Part shown: positions 34,024-43,272 of the stretch, one piece after another
Numbering within the stretch: position 1 is the stretch's first letter
How the letters are laid out: the number at the start of each line of letters is the position of its first letter
Assembly (NCBI GenBank): GCA_041396585.1
Contig: JAWKYG010000002.1
Coordinates: 124,001-188,000 of the forward strand
Source of the DNA: JAUIAI01 sp041396585
GTDB lineage: Bacteria > Pseudomonadota > Gammaproteobacteria > Burkholderiales > Burkholderiaceae_E
Length of the DNA stretch: 64,000 nt
Direction of reading: 5' to 3'
Program-made: the position numbers and the translations under genes
Notes under the pieces: model-generated
What the model was told of the DNA's origin: nothing
Databases searched by the model: none
Seen by the model: only the letters and a program-made list of their open reading frames with translations

Positions 34024-35081
34024 TCGGTGGGTGCAGGCCGGGCCGGCACGGTCAGGTCGGCCAGCACCCAGCGATGATCGGAACCCAGGCCGGCGCCGGT
34101 GCGCAGGTCGGTGATCCGGATCTCGCGGCTATGAACCACCTGATCGATCTGAATGCCGGCGGGCGGAAAGAACACCGGCCAGGTGGGCATCCAGCCGCGG
34201 CCGGCAGCTGCGCGCGAGGCGTGTGCCTTCTCGAGCAGGGTCTGGAATACCGGCGAGAACGGCGTGATATTGAAATCGCCCACGGCCATCATCGGTTCGA
34301 CGCTGGCGCGCATCTGACGCGCCAGATCGAACAGCTCTTCATTGCGGTTCGCGCTTCGCTCCGGCCCCATCGGCCATTCGGTGTGTACGCCGGCCACCAT
34401 CAGGGAGGCACCGTCTTTGCGCAGGGTGACCAGTGGCATCGGCGAGCGCACCCGCTTGGCATCGAGTGCGGTGAGTCGCGCCGGACGGGCTCTGGCGATC
34501 AGCAGCTTGCCGCTACGGCCCTGGCGCGCCACCAGATGCATGAAGCCGAACTCGGGCAGGCGCTCGCGCAGGGCGTCGCGCCAGACCGGCGTGGCCTCCA
34601 CCAGCACGACCAGATCGGCGTTGGCGTCACGGATCCAGCGCGCCACGGCATCGAAATTGCGATTGCGAAAGAAGATGTTGGCCGCCGCGATCCGGAAGTG
34701 AACCCGTTCGCCCGCGCTTGGGGCCGCGGCGCGGGCCAGGGGCGGCTCGATGGCGAAGTAGTCGATCACCGGGACGACATTCAGGCCGATGGCGATCAGT
34801 GCGGCCAACCCGAGCCAGCGCTCGCGCAACCACCAGGCCGGGATCACCAGCGCCAGGCCGATGGTCAGATACTGGATGCGGAAATGGGTGAACAGATCCC
34901 CCAGCCACCAATCGGGCAGGGCACTGGACAACAGACTGGCCAGCGCCACCGGAATGGCCGCGAACAGCAACAGCAGTCGCAGCACGCGTGCGGCGATCGA
35001 ACCCGGGTGGTGCTGACTCAAAGGGGCCGGTCTCGCTGCCAGGCTTTCACTATTCGGCGCGCGCGCCGGACCAGCGCTCAT
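33993..35081 (-). CDS. Membrane-anchored endonuclease/exonuclease/phosphatase (EEP) family protein
   Basis: A 362-residue protein with three hydrophobic helices in the first 110 residues (LLLLFAAIPVALASLLSSAL, YLTIGLALVIPAWWL, LAALIAIGLNVVPVIDYF) and a soluble EEP-fold domain after them. The catalytic domain shows FRIAAANIFFRNRNFDAVAR, DLVVLVEATPVW with the metal-binding glutamate, GVHTEWPM, MAVGDFNITPFSPVF with the D-x-N pair, and the C-terminal GSDHRWVLADL with the catalytic Asp-His. Members hydrolyse phosphodiesters of nucleic acids, inositol phosphates or sphingolipids; the substrate is not evident. Its 5' end overlaps the amidase gene stop by 32 bp, suggesting a common transcript. Confidence 0.82.
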   Translation of the reverse strand: MSAGPARAPNSESLAARPAPLSQHHPGSIAARVLRLLLLFAAIPVALASLLSSALPDWWLGDLFTHFRIQYLTIGLALVIPAWWLRERWLGLAALIAIGLNVVPVIDYFAIEPPLARAAAPSAGERVHFRIAAANIFFRNRNFDAVARWIRDANADLVVLVEATPVWRDALRERLPEFGFMHLVARQGRSGKLLIARARPARLTALDAKRVRSPMPLVTLRKDGASLMVAGVHTEWPMGPERSANRNEELFDLARQMRASVEPMMAVGDFNITPFSPVFQTLLEKAHASRAAAGRGWMPTWPVFFPPAGIQIDQVVHSREIRITDLRTGAGLGSDHRWVLADLTVPARPAPTDQSAASSLAR

Positions 35082-36555
35082 CGACCACGGCCGGGAAGTC
35101 GGCCGGGGCGGTGAAACGGCTCAGCCCCTCGGCCTGCAATGCCTCGCAAAATGCGATCGGGGTGAGATCCTCGAGATATGGCCCGATCACCTGCAGACCG
35201 AGTGGCAGGCCATGCGAGCCCAGGCCCACCGGGAACGCGGTCGCCGGTTGTCCGGTGAGGATCGCCAGCGACGGGAAGAAGAGTTGATCCAGGTAGGGGA
35301 TCTGGCGGCCATCGCACTCGATGCTCAGATCCGGCGCGCCGCTGAGCACCGGGCCGTCGGTGCTCACATGCGCGAAAGCGGGCTGCATGAAGCTCGGCGC
35401 GAGCAGGACATCATGCGACTCGAAGAAACCACGCCAGCTGGCGCGCAGCTTTTCACGCTGGCTCGCCCAGCCGAAGGCATCGGCCAGCGACGCGCCCATG
35501 CCGATCGCCAGATCGTGGGCCACGCGATGGTCGGCCGCGGCCATACGCTCGCGCCGCCTGGCGCGTTCGTCTGCCGGCGTGCGGGCGCCGAGCATCGCAC
35601 CGAGCATCCGGCAGTAGAGCGAGTAGAACTCGCGCCAGTCGCCGATGCCATCGGGTTGGGCATCGGCAACCGGAATTCCCAGCGCGCGGATCGATTCGAT
35701 CAATTGGTGGTAGGCCTGCGCCATTTCCGGATCGATCGTGGCCCAGCCCGGCAGCGGCATCGCGGCCACCCGGAAACCGGCCAGGGTCGTCTGACGCGGG
35801 GCCGGAAGCTCGAGCCGCCAGGCACGGTCCTCGCCGATATCGGCGCCGGCCAGCACCGACATCGCCAGACGCAGATCGGCCGCGTGCCGGGCCAGCGGGC
35901 CCTGCACACCGAGCATCGCGAAATGATTCGGTGCCGGCGGAAACGGAAACTGGCCGCTCTTGGCGAGCGCGGTCTCGGACGGCCGATGGCCGTAGACGCC
36001 GCAGAAGGTGGCCGGTACGCGGATCGAGCCACCGATATCGCTGCCGAGTTCGAGCGGCGTGAAGCCGGCGGCAAGCGCCGCGGCCGAGCCGCCGGAGCTG
36101 CCACCGGGCGTGCGCGTGACATCGTACGGATTGTTGCTACGGCCATAGACCGGGTTGATCGATTGCCAGTCGGCCAGTTCCACCGGCACGTTGGTCTTGC
36201 CGAAGATCACCGCGCCGGCATCCTTCAGGCGTTCGGCATTGCGGGCATCATGCTCGGAGACGAAATCGCGCGCCGCCTCCATGCCGCAGCAGGTGTGCAG
36301 ACCCGCGACATTGATCGATTCCTTGACGGTCATGGGCAGACCCAGCAAGGGGCCGGTCCTGCCCTGGCTGGCCTGATTGTCGGCGCGCAATGCCTGTTGG
36401 CGCGCACGATCGAAATCGCGCACCACGACCGCATTGAGCGTGCCGTCGTAGCGGACGATGCGTTGCACATGGAACTCGAGCAGCTCGACGGCCGAGATCT
36501 CTCGGATGCGCAGGGCCGCCAGCATCTCGGTGGCGCTCAGAAACGGATCGATCAC
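35050..36555 (-). CDS. Amidase signature-family amidase
   Basis: A 501-residue hydrolase of the amidase signature family, which cleaves carboxamide bonds. GTG 36555 is chosen because GGGAGA lies a few bases upstream and the protein then begins normally (IDPFLSATEMLAALRIREIS). The Ser-cisSer-Lys catalytic set is visible: K78 in GLPMTVKES, the SSGGS segment at 153-157, and the nucleophile S177 in LGSDIGGSIRVPATF. Length is typical. It shares a minus-strand transcript with the downstream EEP gene and is divergent from azlC. Substrate cannot be told; the family includes nonspecific amidases and 6-aminohexanoate-type hydrolases. The GatA role is unlikely because no gatB or gatC is adjacent. Confidence 0.88.
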   Translation of the reverse strand: MIDPFLSATEMLAALRIREISAVELLEFHVQRIVRYDGTLNAVVVRDFDRARQQALRADNQASQGRTGPLLGLPMTVKESINVAGLHTCCGMEAARDFVSEHDARNAERLKDAGAVIFGKTNVPVELADWQSINPVYGRSNNPYDVTRTPGGSSGGSAAALAAGFTPLELGSDIGGSIRVPATFCGVYGHRPSETALAKSGQFPFPPAPNHFAMLGVQGPLARHAADLRLAMSVLAGADIGEDRAWRLELPAPRQTTLAGFRVAAMPLPGWATIDPEMAQAYHQLIESIRALGIPVADAQPDGIGDWREFYSLYCRMLGAMLGARTPADERARRRERMAAADHRVAHDLAIGMGASLADAFGWASQREKLRASWRGFFESHDVLLAPSFMQPAFAHVSTDGPVLSGAPDLSIECDGRQIPYLDQLFFPSLAILTGQPATAFPVGLGSHGLPLGLQVIGPYLEDLTPIAFCEALQAEGLSRFTAPADFPAVVDERWSGARAE

Positions 36556-36686
36556 GGCAGTCTCCCGGTGGTGCCGGCATGGTTTGGTGGCAACGACGTA
36601 TGTTATCCGCTCGTGAGACACTTCGGTCCGGGTACGCAGCCTGCCGTTTGGCCTGTCGTACGCCAAGTCGCCGATCTCATCCTCCC

Positions 36687-37379
36687 ATGCCGAGCATGTC
36701 CGCCCGATTCGCGCGCGCCGATCTTGTGCGCGGCTGCCGTGATGCCTTGCCGATGGCCGCCAGTTCATTGCCCTGGGGCCTGGTCTTCGGTTTGCTCGCG
36801 CAGCCGGTCTTTGGTTTTGTGCAGACCGTTCTGATGAGTGCCTATGTGTTCTCGGGCACTGCCCAGTTCGTGGCACTCGATCGGCTCACTGCCGGCACTT
36901 CCCTGGGCGCTTTGCTGCTGGCCGTGTTTGCGGTCAATGCGCGCTATCTGTTGCAGGGCGTGACGCTCTGGCCCCACCTGCGTGATTGCAGCACCCGCTG
37001 TCGCGTGGGTGTGCTGTTCTTCCTGAACGATATGAGCTGGGCGCTGAGCCTGCCGCGCTTGCGTCGCGGCGACGCGGGTCTGGGCTATTTGCTGGGCAGC
37101 AGCGTCACGATCTATCTCGGCTGGGTGGCCGGTTGCCTTACCGGGTGGTTCATCCCGGTGCCGCTCGAGCACTCGCGGGTGTGGGCGCTGGACTTCGCCA
37201 TTGCCGCGGCATTGATCGGTCTGGCCGGCGGGCGCTACGAGGGATTGCGCAGCGCGCTGCCGTGGTCGGTCACCCTGCTGGTGGCATACCTGAGCTGGCG
37301 CTGGCTGCCGGGCAGCATGTATCTGATCACCGGCGGGATCGCCGGAGCGCTCGCCGGAGCCTGGCATGACACCCGATGA
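36687..37379 (+). CDS. azlC: AzlC-family branched-chain amino acid exporter subunit
   Basis: Large subunit of an AzlCD-type exporter for branched-chain or related amino acids. ATG 36687 gives 230 residues, matching the family. Membrane helices are dense, with the conserved front part RDALPMAASSLPWGLVFGLL and the motif MSAYVFSGTAQFVALDRL. VFAVNARYLLQGVTLWPHL and FFLNDMSWALSL follow. It overlaps azlD by 14 bp. It is divergent from the amidase gene, with 131 bp between. Export of an amide-derived product is possible but speculative. Confidence 0.9.
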   Translation: MPSMSARFARADLVRGCRDALPMAASSLPWGLVFGLLAQPVFGFVQTVLMSAYVFSGTAQFVALDRLTAGTSLGALLLAVFAVNARYLLQGVTLWPHLRDCSTRCRVGVLFFLNDMSWALSLPRLRRGDAGLGYLLGSSVTIYLGWVAGCLTGWFIPVPLEHSRVWALDFAIAAALIGLAGGRYEGLRSALPWSVTLLVAYLSWRWLPGSMYLITGGIAGALAGAWHDTR

Positions 37380-37671
37380 CGCCTTTGTCTGGTGGGCGAT
37401 CGCCGCGATGGGCCTGGTGACCCTGGGCACCCGGGTCGGCGGTGTCACCCTCGGTCGCTTCATACCGGGCACGCCGTTCTGGCGTCGCTTTCTGGATCAT
37501 CTGCCGGCCACCTTGTTGCTGGCGATCGCGGTGCCGACGATCTTCAGCGGCGAACCGGCCCAGGTGCTCGGTGCGATCGTCACGCTGGTGATGGCGGCTC
37601 GCCGGCTGAATCTGATTGTCGCGATGCTCGGTGGCATGGCGGTCGTGGCCCTGCTGCGCGCGCTGGCCTGA
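37366..37671 (+). CDS. azlD: AzlD-family small transporter subunit
   Basis: Small membrane subunit that partners AzlC; 101 residues with four hydrophobic helices. It begins at ATG 37366 inside the azlC 3' end (14-bp overlap) and is therefore translationally linked. Typical family segments are WWAIAAMGLVTLGTRVGGV, FLDHLPATLLLAIAVPTIF and the closing helix IVAMLGGMAVVALLRAL. Family length is 100-110 residues, so it is complete. Confidence 0.9.
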   Translation: MTPDDAFVWWAIAAMGLVTLGTRVGGVTLGRFIPGTPFWRRFLDHLPATLLLAIAVPTIFSGEPAQVLGAIVTLVMAARRLNLIVAMLGGMAVVALLRALA

Positions 37672-37738
37672 GTCGCGCGCGGCGCTACACTGCATGGAAC
37701 TTCCCTTCGTCATGTGAGCGCCCGCCAGGCCACCCACC

Positions 37739-38374
37739 ATGTACCTCCCCGCCGCCTTCCACTCCGATGACCGCGAAGGGGCCAGTGCCCTGATCGATCA
37801 TCATCCACTCGCCACGCTCGTGATGAGCGATGCCCAGGGCCTGCTGGTCAATCATCTGCCCTTGATGCGAGATCCCGCGGCGCCCGGGCTGGTGCGCCTG
37901 ATAGGCCATCTGGCGGCGGCCAATCCGCTGGCCGGCCGGCTGGCGGGCGCCACCGAGGTGCTCGCGGTGTTTCAGGGCACGCAGGGCTATATCTCGCCCT
38001 CGTGGTATGCCACCAAGGCCGAGCATGGCAAGGTGGTGCCCACCTGGAACTATGCTGTGGTGCATCTGCGGGTGCGTGCCGAGACCGTCAACGACGAAGC
38101 GGGCAAGCGCGCGATCGTCGAGACCCTGACCGATCGCTTCGAGCGCGAGCGCGCGCAGCCATGGGCAGTCGGCGATGCGCCCGAGGATTTCGTGCGTGCG
38201 AGGCTGGCCGGAATCATCGGTCTGCGTTTGCTCATCGAGAGCATCACCTTCAAGGCCAAGCTCTCGCAGAATCAGCCGCCGGTCAATGTGTCCTCGTTGC
38301 TGAGCGGGTTGCGCGCCGAGGGCTGCGACACGATGGCCGAGGCGATCGAGGCGGCAAAGCCGGCGAGGCCGTGA
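37739..38374 (+). CDS. PaiB-like FMN-binding protein / negative transcriptional regulator family
   Basis: A 211-residue protein of the PaiB family, a split-barrel flavin-binding fold originally described in Bacillus as a negative regulator of sporulation and protease genes. The start MYLPAAFHSDDREGASALID is the standard family opening. Conserved blocks are HHPLATLVMSDAQGLLVNHLP, the GYISPSWYATKAEHGKVVPT segment (the most diagnostic part) and the C-terminal SQNQPPVNVSSLLSGL, which matches the family's KLSQN motif. No DNA-binding motif is evident, so a flavoenzyme or pyridoxal-related role is also possible. It is 67 bp downstream of azlD on the same strand. Confidence 0.87.
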   Translation: MYLPAAFHSDDREGASALIDHHPLATLVMSDAQGLLVNHLPLMRDPAAPGLVRLIGHLAAANPLAGRLAGATEVLAVFQGTQGYISPSWYATKAEHGKVVPTWNYAVVHLRVRAETVNDEAGKRAIVETLTDRFERERAQPWAVGDAPEDFVRARLAGIIGLRLLIESITFKAKLSQNQPPVNVSSLLSGLRAEGCDTMAEAIEAAKPARP

Positions 38375-38425
38375 GCGGGCACGGCCGCGCGCGATTCAAG
38401 CTCGGCGCGGTGGGCGCGACAATGC

Positions 38426-38504
<79 letters not shown>

Positions 38505-38508
38505 GGAT

Positions 38509-38554
38509 CACAGCGCAGAGGGGCCACGATGCACAGCGCAGAGGGGCCACGATG
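38509..38554. repeat. 23-bp perfect tandem duplication upstream of the NUDIX gene
   Basis: Positions 38509-38531 and 38532-38554 are identical 23-base units, each ending in GATG. A decayed third copy covers about 38573-38595 and supplies the GATG that contains the NUDIX start codon at 38593. The leader therefore holds three start-like triplets preceded by a similar G-rich stretch, directly behind the GGCTCC microsatellite. Confidence 0.85.
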
Positions 38555-38592
38555 ACGAACTCTGTCTGTGATCGCAGCACAGGGGCGCGACG

Positions 38593-39201
38593 ATGACCGA
38601 ACCCGCAACACCGCATCTGCTCGATCTGCTCGAGGAGATCCGCGCCATCGCCCAGACCGGTCTGGGCTACACGCGTGCCCCATTCGACCGGATTCGCTAT
38701 GAGCAACTGCTGGCCGTGGCCAGCCGCGAGTATGCGCAACTGGGCGAGCTCAACGCGCTCGAAGTGAGTCGGCGGCTGCGCGCCGAACTTGGCTATGCCA
38801 CGCCCAAGGTCGGGGTCTCGGCCGCAATCTTCGATGACCATGATCGGCTGTTGCTGGTCAGGCGCACCCAGGACGGCAGCTGGTGTCTGCCGGGCGGCTG
38901 GGCCGAAGTGCGCATGACACCGGAGCAGTCGTGCGCGAAGGAGGTCATCGAGGAGACCGGGCTCGAGGTCGAGGTCGGTCAGTTGATCCGAATCCGCACA
39001 CGGATGCCAGGCGAATTCGGCGCGCCGCATACCAGCTTTCATCTGCTTTACGCCTGCACCCGGATCGGTGGCGAGCTGGCCGAATCGATCGAGACCCTCG
39101 AGCCCGGCTTCTACGACATCGACGCACCGCGCAACTGGCACTTCGACCAGCATGACGAGGCGCTGGCGGCGCGTGCGCACTGGCTGAGCCGGCGATCCTG
39201 A
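38593..39201 (+). CDS. NUDIX hydrolase with N-terminal Nudix-associated domain
   Basis: A 202-residue nucleotide-diphosphate hydrolase. Residues 1-65 are the helical N-terminal domain found in a subset of NUDIX proteins (LLEEIRAIAQTGLGYTR, FDRIRYEQLLAVASREYAQL). The catalytic box is LPGGWAEVRMTPEQSCAKEV followed by IEETGLE near residues 98-122. The first conserved glutamate of the general box is replaced (M here) and RE becomes KE; both are usual in this subfamily. The catalytic E-E pair is kept. Likely substrates are ADP-ribose or similar. An upstream array of short repeats covers its leader. Confidence 0.86.
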   Translation: MTEPATPHLLDLLEEIRAIAQTGLGYTRAPFDRIRYEQLLAVASREYAQLGELNALEVSRRLRAELGYATPKVGVSAAIFDDHDRLLLVRRTQDGSWCLPGGWAEVRMTPEQSCAKEVIEETGLEVEVGQLIRIRTRMPGEFGAPHTSFHLLYACTRIGGELAESIETLEPGFYDIDAPRNWHFDQHDEALAARAHWLSRRS

Positions 39202-39416
39202 GCCTTACTCCGGCAGGCCGCGGCGGTGCCGCGACCCATCGGCGCCAGGCCGGGGCGACACCTGGCCGAGCGGGCCTTGAAGCCTGTGCCGCGTGCCGCC
39301 CGACGCGTTTTCGCTGCCGTTGATGCAGGTTGCGACAATCTGCGGCTCGGCACCGGCCGACGTGCATGTTCCAATCGAATTTCCCGGTTCACCTGGCTTT
39401 TCCGGCCTGCAAGATC

Positions 39417-40670
39417 ATGATTCGACACCCGCTTGTTGCCACGATTCTGGCCACCCTGTTGAGCGCATGCGGCGGCGGCGGCGGTGATGGCTCGACGAAC
39501 ACCGCGCTCAAGCGTCTGACGAGCCCGGTGCTCACCGGGCCGACCAACTACGAGGCCTACGTGGCGGGCGCGCCGGCGCACTACACCGACCCGGCGCGCG
39601 CCGATGGCGTGATCGTCACCGCCGACAACACGCCGCCCGACAACCCGATGACCGACGCCGGCGCCACGCTCGGGCGGGTGTTGTTCTACGATGCGGCGCT
39701 GTCCGTCGACGGCGACCATCATTGCGGCAGTTGTCACCGACCCGAGGCTGCCTTTGGCGATACGGCGCAGTTCAGCACCCGGGCCGATGGCTCGAGCACG
39801 ACGCGCAATTCGCCGGCGCTGACCAATGTGCGCTACTACGCGAACGGGCGCATGAACTGGAGCGAGGGGCAACCGAGTCTCGAGGCCCAGGGGCTCGATG
39901 CCGCCAGCGTCGAGTTGTCGGCCGACCTCGCCAGTCTGCCGGCCAAGCTCGCCGCGCTCGACTACTATCCGCCGCTGTTCCAGGCCGCTTTCGGCGACAC
40001 CACGATCACCACCGATCGGATCGGCAAGGCGCTGGCGCAGTTCCAGCGGTCATTGATCAGCTATGGCGCGCGTCATGATCAGGCGCTGGCCGGCGGCGGT
40101 GCGCCGAACTGGGCCGGCGTGTTCACCGCGGCCGAGCTGCGCGGGATGGCCCTGTTCCGGCCGGTGCCGCTGGCCGAGCAGATCGCGCTGGGCATCGCCA
40201 CCTCGGCCGCGGATCAGGTCAACAGCATGGGCTGCAACCTGTGCCATCAGACGGCGGCCCAGATCCTGACCGTGGCCGCGGGCGCGACGCCGATCACCAG
40301 CAATCCGGATGTGGTGGGGGTGGGGCCGCAGAACATCGGCCTGCCGTTGCAGACTTCGGATACCGGCGTCAACGGCACCGGCCGCTTCAAGGTGCCGTCG
40401 CTGCGCAACATCGCGCTCACGGCGCCTTATATGCATGATGGCCGCTTTGCCACGCTCGACCAGGTCATTCAGCACTACTCGAATGGTGTGATCGACACAC
40501 CGCTGACCAGCGACCTGCTGCGGGTTGGTCAGAATCCGGGCGCGCCGGTGCGGCGCATTCCGCTGAGCCCGACCGACATCGAGGCGCTGAAGGCCTTTCT
40601 GGGTACGCTGACCGATCCGAACATTGCCAGCGATGCGCGATTCTCGGATCCGTTCGCACCCACGAACTGA
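39417..40670 (+). CDS. Di-heme cytochrome c peroxidase / MauG-family lipoprotein
   Basis: A 417-residue exported di-heme protein. The N terminus is a lipoprotein signal with lipobox LSAC (C18), followed by a Gly-rich linker. Two c-type heme sites are present: CGSCH at 103-107 and CNLCH at 273-277. The conserved segment GRFKVPSLRNIALTAPYMHD precedes GRFATLDQVIQHYSNG, with the methionine and tyrosine that help set heme ligation in this family. Characterised members reduce hydrogen peroxide in the periplasm or oxidise protein side chains (MauG). No mau genes are nearby, so a peroxidase role is more likely. It is monocistronic and convergent with the peptide ABC operon. Confidence 0.88.
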   Translation: MIRHPLVATILATLLSACGGGGGDGSTNTALKRLTSPVLTGPTNYEAYVAGAPAHYTDPARADGVIVTADNTPPDNPMTDAGATLGRVLFYDAALSVDGDHHCGSCHRPEAAFGDTAQFSTRADGSSTTRNSPALTNVRYYANGRMNWSEGQPSLEAQGLDAASVELSADLASLPAKLAALDYYPPLFQAAFGDTTITTDRIGKALAQFQRSLISYGARHDQALAGGGAPNWAGVFTAAELRGMALFRPVPLAEQIALGIATSAADQVNSMGCNLCHQTAAQILTVAAGATPITSNPDVVGVGPQNIGLPLQTSDTGVNGTGRFKVPSLRNIALTAPYMHDGRFATLDQVIQHYSNGVIDTPLTSDLLRVGQNPGAPVRRIPLSPTDIEALKAFLGTLTDPNIASDARFSDPFAPTN

Positions 40671-40757
40671 TGCGGGCAAGCCGCCGTCGAGCGCGGCGGC
40701 CGGGGCGAACGGAAACGGATGCCGGGCGCGCCGGGCAGCAGGCGGCGGTGACGCTCG

Positions 40758-42374
40758 TCAGGCCGCCACCTCGCTCGGTACCGCAGGTGCGGCGGCCAGC
40801 AACATGCGGGTGTAGTCGTCGCGTGGCGCGCTCATCACGGTTTCGGTGGGGCCGGTCTCGACGATCCGTCCGCGCCGCATCACGATGATGCGATCGCAGA
40901 GCAGCCGCACCACCTGCAGATCGTGGCTGACGAACAGGTAGGTCATGCCGAGCTCGGCCCGCAGGTCGGCCAGCAGGTTCAACACGATCGCCTGAATCGA
41001 GACATCCAGCGCCGCCGTGGGCTCGTCCAGGATCAGCAGCTCGGGCCGCCCGGCCAGCGCACGGGCGATTCCGACCCGCGCCTTCTGCCCCCCCGAGAGC
41101 TGGTGCGGCAGCCGATCGAGCAGCGTCAGCGGCAGGCCGACCTGCCTGGCGATCTCGGGCACGCGCGCTCGTGGATCATCATCGGTCAGCATCCGCACCG
41201 GTTCGGCGATCGCCTGGCGTGCGCTCTGGCGCGGGTCGAGGCTGTCGGTGGCATCCTGGAACACCATCTGGATCCGCGCCCGGCGCGGGTCGCCGGCGAA
41301 GCGTTTCGCGGGCACGGCACTGAGCAGCTCGCCATCGAGCCGGATCTCGCCGCTGTCCGGATCGGCCAGCCGGGCGATCAGGCCAGACACGGTCGATTTG
41401 CCGCTGCCTGACTCGCCGACCAGCCCGAGGGTTTCGCCGCGCCGGATCTCGAACGATACCGAGTCCACCGCGGTGACCGAACGCCGGCCCCGGCCGAAGG
41501 TCTTGCGCAGCTCGCGCACCGCCAGCAGCGTGTCGCCAAGCGGCGCGCGCCCGGGCATGCTGCGCGGGGGATGCATCAGTTCACCGATGGCGATGCCCGG
41601 GCGCGGCGTGGCGCGAATCAGGCGCTGCGTGTATGGGTGCGCAGGGCGTGTGAACAGCGTTGCCGGTGTGCCGGTCTCGACCACCTCGCCGTCCTTCATG
41701 ACCACGATGTGTTGACAGAACTCGGCCGCCAGACCGAGATCGTGGGTGATCAGGATGCTCGCCATCTGTCGCTGCCGGGTGAGCTCGGCAAGCAGGTTCA
41801 TGATCGCGCGCTGGGTCGTGACATCGAGCCCGGTGGTGGGTTCGTCGGCGATCAGCAGCTGCGGCCGGCAGGCGAGCGCGATCGCGATCAGCACGCGCTG
41901 ACACATGCCACCCGACAACTCGAACGGATAGGCGTGGTAGCGCTGCTCGGGATCATGGATCTGCACTGCGCGCAGCGCGTCGATCGCCGCATGATGCGCC
42001 TGCTGACCGGCGCCGCGTGCGTGGCGGCGGATCGCATCCTCGATCTGATGACCGATCCTGCGCACCGGATTCAGCGCCGCGCGCGGGTTCTGAAAGATCA
42101 TCGCGATTTCGCGTCCGCGGATCGTGCGCATCAGCGCTTCGTCGGCGCGCGTCAGGTCCTGACCATCGTAGAGAATGCGTCCGCTCTCGATCCGGCCGCC
42201 GGCATCCAGGATGCGCAGCACCGCATAGGACGAGACCGACTTGCCGGAGCCACTCTCGCCGACGATGCCCAGGGTCTGGCCGCGCCCGAGCGAGAAGCTC
42301 GCGCCACGCACCGCGGCCACCTCGCCACGGCGGGTGTCGAAACTCACCGCGAGATCATCGACCTGGAGCAGCAT
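40758..42374 (-). CDS. Dipeptide/oligopeptide-type ABC transporter, two fused ATPase domains (DppD-DppF)
   Basis: A 538-residue protein with two complete ABC cassettes of the peptide/nickel importer family, equal to DppD and DppF in one chain. The first cassette has Walker A GESGSGKS, a LSGGMCQRVLIAIALA signature and LLIADEPTTGLDVT. The second has GESGSGKST, LSGGQKARVGIARALAG and LLILDEPTAALDVS. Each ends with the family's C-terminal peptide-transporter segment (HPYTQRLIRATPRPG in the first). It is last in the minus-strand order binding protein, permease B, permease C, ATPases, with 10 bp to the permease gene. Such two-domain fusions are common. Confidence 0.93.
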   Translation of the reverse strand: MLLQVDDLAVSFDTRRGEVAAVRGASFSLGRGQTLGIVGESGSGKSVSSYAVLRILDAGGRIESGRILYDGQDLTRADEALMRTIRGREIAMIFQNPRAALNPVRRIGHQIEDAIRRHARGAGQQAHHAAIDALRAVQIHDPEQRYHAYPFELSGGMCQRVLIAIALACRPQLLIADEPTTGLDVTTQRAIMNLLAELTRQRQMASILITHDLGLAAEFCQHIVVMKDGEVVETGTPATLFTRPAHPYTQRLIRATPRPGIAIGELMHPPRSMPGRAPLGDTLLAVRELRKTFGRGRRSVTAVDSVSFEIRRGETLGLVGESGSGKSTVSGLIARLADPDSGEIRLDGELLSAVPAKRFAGDPRRARIQMVFQDATDSLDPRQSARQAIAEPVRMLTDDDPRARVPEIARQVGLPLTLLDRLPHQLSGGQKARVGIARALAGRPELLILDEPTAALDVSIQAIVLNLLADLRAELGMTYLFVSHDLQVVRLLCDRIIVMRRGRIVETGPTETVMSAPRDDYTRMLLAAAPAVPSEVAA

Positions 42375-42384
42375 GCGGGCGACC

Positions 42385-43272
42385 TCAGCGGCGTTGACGG
42401 GGATCGACGATATCGCGCAGACCGTCCCCCAGCAGATTGAAGGTGAACACGGTGAGCATCAGTGCCAGCCCGGGAAAGAAGGCCAGCCACCATTCGCCGG
42501 AGATGATGAAGTTCGCACCCTCGGCGACCATGATCCCCCACTCGGCCGTGGGCGGGCGCACGCCCAGGCCGATGAATGACAGCCCGGCCGCATTCAGGAT
42601 GGCCCAGCCCAGGTTCAGCGAGATCTGCACCATCAGCGCAGGCAGGATGTTCGGTAGCAGGTGGGTGGCGAGCACCCGGATGTCCGAGTTGCCCGCCAGA
42701 CGCGCTGCCTGGGCAAAGCCTGCGTCGCGGCGGATCTGGATCTCTGCGCGGGCGACGCGCGCATAGAAGGGCAGGTTGATGATCGCGGTCGCGTAGACGA
42801 TGTTTTCCACCGTATTGCCCAGCGCGGCGACGATCCCCATCGCCAGCACGAACAGCGGGAAGGCCATGATCGTGTCGATGATCCGGCCGACGATGCCGTC
42901 GAGCCAGCCGCCCCAGTAACCCGCGGCCGCGCCCATCAGCGCGCCCACCACACAGGACAAGGCCACCGCGGCCACCGAGATCGCCAGATCCAGACGCGTT
43001 GCCACGATGACACGTGAGAACACGTCGCGGCCGAGATTGTCGGTACCAAACCAATGACTGAACGAGGGCGGCTGCAGCGCCTGCGCGGTGTTCGAGGCCA
43101 TCGGGTCATAGGGGGCGAGCCAGGGCGCGAGCGCTGCCACCAGCAGGATCAGGGCGAGCGCGGTGAATGCGCCGGCAGTGATCGGATTGCTCACCAGCAC
43201 ATGACTGGCATGGGTGAACAGCGTCTCCGGGGGCGCTGCCCCGGCGTCGGTGTCGATCGCGGAAGCGCTCAT
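42385..43272 (-). CDS. Peptide-type ABC transporter permease (DppC family)
   Basis: Second permease of the importer, 295 residues from ATG 43272, which overlaps the DppB-type stop by four bases. The N-terminal region has the family's short cytoplasmic start and helix (FTALALILLVAALAPWLAPY). The diagnostic FGTDNLGRDVFSRVIVATRL follows, then a permease core with the EAA-like loop AARLAGNSDIRVLATHLLPN and GLSFIGLGVRPPTAEWGIMV. Five to six membrane helices are expected. It functions with the preceding permease as a heterodimer. Confidence 0.93.
   Translation of the reverse strand: MSASAIDTDAGAAPPETLFTHASHVLVSNPITAGAFTALALILLVAALAPWLAPYDPMASNTAQALQPPSFSHWFGTDNLGRDVFSRVIVATRLDLAISVAAVALSCVVGALMGAAAGYWGGWLDGIVGRIIDTIMAFPLFVLAMGIVAALGNTVENIVYATAIINLPFYARVARAEIQIRRDAGFAQAARLAGNSDIRVLATHLLPNILPALMVQISLNLGWAILNAAGLSFIGLGVRPPTAEWGIMVAEGANFIISGEWWLAFFPGLALMLTVFTFNLLGDGLRDIVDPRQRR

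Noticed and set aside
35050..36555. GatA subunit of tRNA amidotransferase
   Set aside because: The amidase motif is common to the family; there is no gatC or gatB nearby and the C-terminal part does not look like GatA.
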